Below, in pieces: positions 62,682 to 64,000 of a DNA stretch of 64,000 nucleotides. Made by a program: the position numbers and the translations under genes. Below the pieces are notes generated by a model, which searched no databases, had not been told where the DNA came from, and was given only the letters and a program-made list of their open reading frames with translations. Source of the DNA: Candidatus Hydrogenisulfobacillus filiaventi (lineage in GTDB: Bacteria > Bacillota > Sulfobacillia > Sulfobacillales > R501). The stretch covers positions 2,294,001 through 2,358,000 of the forward strand of contig LR778114.1 of NCBI GenBank assembly GCA_902809825.1. The letters are read 5' to 3'. Position 1 is the first letter of the stretch; each line of letters begins with the position of its first letter.

Positions 62682-63976
62682 CAGGCCTTCCCCTCCTCCG
62701 CACCCGCCGGCCCGCCCGAAGGCCGGGTCAGGAAGTAGCCGGCATCGAACACCACCTGCCGGGCGGCGTCGACGATGGCGGCCCGGTCCACTGCCTGGAG
62801 CGCATGCGCCAGGTCCTCCCCCACCGGTCCCCCGCCTGCGAACCACCGCTCCAGCTGCCGGCCGATGATCTGCCCCGGCACGTCCTCCTCGGACCGGATC
62901 TCATTCAGGTAGGCATCCACCGTCAGCCGCTGCTCCTCTTCCGTGAACCGCCCCTCCCCCATGGCCTCCACCTGCTCCGCGATGATGCGGCGGGCGGCAT
63001 CCCGGTTGCCGGTCTCGATGCCAGCTCCGATGAGCCCCATTCCGAGCACGGGATCCAGACGGGCATAGGCATAGTACGCCAGGCTGGCCCGTTCGCGGAC
63101 GTTGATGAACAGCTTGGAATGCGGGAAGGCCCCGAGGATGCCGGTGTAGAGCAAAAGGGCCGGGTACCCGGGATGGGCCAGGTTGCGTCCGCAGGCATAG
63201 GCCAGGTTGAGCTTGCCCTGGTTGACGTCCGCGGTCTCCTCCACCCAACGTCCGTGCAGCCGCGGCGTATAAGGTGCCTGCGGCGCCACCGGGTTGCGGG
63301 GCCCGCGGCCGCCCAGCCGGTCCAACGCGGCCTCCACGCGCCCGGGCTCGACGTCCCCCACCACCGCCACCAGCACCGCCGCCTGTTCCGCCGTCGTGCG
63401 GTAGAACGCCCATAGCCGCTCCGGGGTGATGCCGGGCAGGTCCTCCGCCCGTCCCAGCTTGCGCAAGCCGAAGGGGCGGCCGTCCGCTACCGTTTCCACC
63501 AGGCGCTGCAGGGCATATTGGCCCTTGTCGTTGATGAGGGCCTGGATGCGCCGGCCCAGCAGCGCCTTCTCCTGCTCCACCACCGCCGGATCGAAGTGCC
63601 CGTCCGGGGCGTAGGGGCGGTGCAGCACCTCCTCCAGGAACTCCAGGGCCGCCCCCAGGGTGTCCGGACGACCGGGCAGATACTGGCCGTCCACCACCTC
63701 CAGGCTGAAGGAGAGGAGCTGGTAGCCGCCCACCTTGCCGACATCGGCACGGAAATTAGCGCCATACAGGGACTCCAAGTGGGCATACAGGCTGGTGCTG
63801 TCAGGCCAGCGGGCGGTAGCCCGCCGCAGCACCTGGGGCAGCAGGGCCCCCAGGGCAGCGGTGTCGGCCGTAAGCGGCACCACCCACACCGCCTGCACGG
63901 TTACCGTCTTGAACTTCCGGGTGGGAAAGGCCAACCAGCCCCGTCCCTCCCGCATTTCCCCGGCGAATGCGGTCAT
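62681..63976 (-). CDS. M16-family peptidase homologue without zinc motif (YmfF type)
   Basis: A 431-residue partner of the downstream zinc peptidase. The fold is recognisable from LAYACGRNLAHPGYPALLLYTGILGAFPHSKLFINVRERASLAYYAYARLDP, but the HxxEH motif is absent from the N-terminal domain. It would form the non-catalytic half of the clamshell. GGGAAGGGAG precedes the ATG at 63976, so the gene is complete inside the window. Confidence 0.88.
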   Translation of the reverse strand: MTAFAGEMREGRGWLAFPTRKFKTVTVQAVWVVPLTADTAALGALLPQVLRRATARWPDSTSLYAHLESLYGANFRADVGKVGGYQLLSFSLEVVDGQYLPGRPDTLGAALEFLEEVLHRPYAPDGHFDPAVVEQEKALLGRRIQALINDKGQYALQRLVETVADGRPFGLRKLGRAEDLPGITPERLWAFYRTTAEQAAVLVAVVGDVEPGRVEAALDRLGGRGPRNPVAPQAPYTPRLHGRWVEETADVNQGKLNLAYACGRNLAHPGYPALLLYTGILGAFPHSKLFINVRERASLAYYAYARLDPVLGMGLIGAGIETGNRDAARRIIAEQVEAMGEGRFTEEEQRLTVDAYLNEIRSEEDVPGQIIGRQLERWFAGGGPVGEDLAHALQAVDRAAIVDAARQVVFDAGYFLTRPSGGPAGAEEGKA

Positions 63977-64000
63977 GCCGCGCTCCCTTCCCCCGGCCCG

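Noticed and set aside
1-64000. CRISPR array, tRNA or rRNA genes
   Set aside because: No regularly spaced repeats, cloverleaf patterns or rRNA-like conserved blocks were noticed when reading through; a covariance-model scan would be needed to exclude a tRNA fully.

Overview
The window is very GC-rich, roughly 70% by eye. Most genes are preceded by strong AGGAGG-type ribosome binding sites, and GTG starts are common. The gene content points to a Gram-positive Bacillota lineage: an FMN-riboswitch ribDEBAH operon, LL-diaminopimelate aminotransferase (DapL), AddAB, paired YmfF/YmfH M16 proteins, and a scattered version of the folP-folB-folK/dusB/lysS cluster known from Bacillus. DoxD/DoxA (thiosulfate:quinone oxidoreductase), a secreted beta-propeller lipoprotein that may be tetrathionate hydrolase, and a plasma-membrane-type H+-ATPase suggest a sulfur-oxidising, probably acidophilic and thermophilic member such as the Sulfobacillus / Thermaerobacter / Hydrogenisulfobacillus relatives. 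This placement is an inference from gene content, not a database match.

Layout. 0-9 kb: the end of a histidine kinase, then leftward genes for a permease, an SCP2-like protein, a quinate-dehydrogenase-like protein, LysS, GreA, an HTH protein, DusB (with a near-consensus promoter), an unknown protein and CoaX, whose start codon is non-standard. 9-14 kb: moeA, then an FMN riboswitch with its terminator and ribD-ribE-ribBA-ribH. 14-16.7 kb: folP-folB-folK leftward, with folK fused to a biotin-protein ligase. 16.8-21 kb: dapA, dapL and a GH15 glycosidase. 21-27 kb: a PucR-like regulator, an acyl-CoA synthetase and bioF-bioA-bioD. 27-33 kb: a small membrane protein, H+-ATPase, universal stress protein, cytidine deaminase, an anchored unknown protein, ArsR and DeoC.

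33-37.6 kb: a Kef-type antiporter pseudogene with five frame changes, a chemoreceptor, an unknown protein and a DNA-binding protein with a His/Met-rich linker. 37.8-41.5 kb: a dihaem cytochrome c lipoprotein, MetY, a macro-domain protein and a MocA-like nucleotidyltransferase. 41.7-46.2 kb: a second chemoreceptor gene split by an IS607-type element (serine transposase plus TnpB with all nuclease residues). Removing the element at a shared CC/GG dinucleotide restores the reading frame exactly. 46.2-51.2 kb: a sulfur module, with doxA-doxD leftward, an XRE-TPR regulator and a MerR regulator rightward, and the secreted propeller lipoprotein. 51.3-64 kb: an MFS exporter, an isochorismatase-fold hydrolase, another propeller protein, addA-addB, a HAD phosphatase and ymfH-ymfF.

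How it fits together. DoxDA would oxidise thiosulfate to tetrathionate and pass electrons to quinone. The propeller lipoprotein could hydrolyse tetrathionate outside the membrane, and the cytochrome c lipoprotein could serve a respiratory chain. BioF/A/D make dethiobiotin and the FolK-fused ligase attaches biotin, but no bioB and no recognised pimeloyl-CoA route lies in the window. No rRNA, tRNA or CRISPR array was seen.
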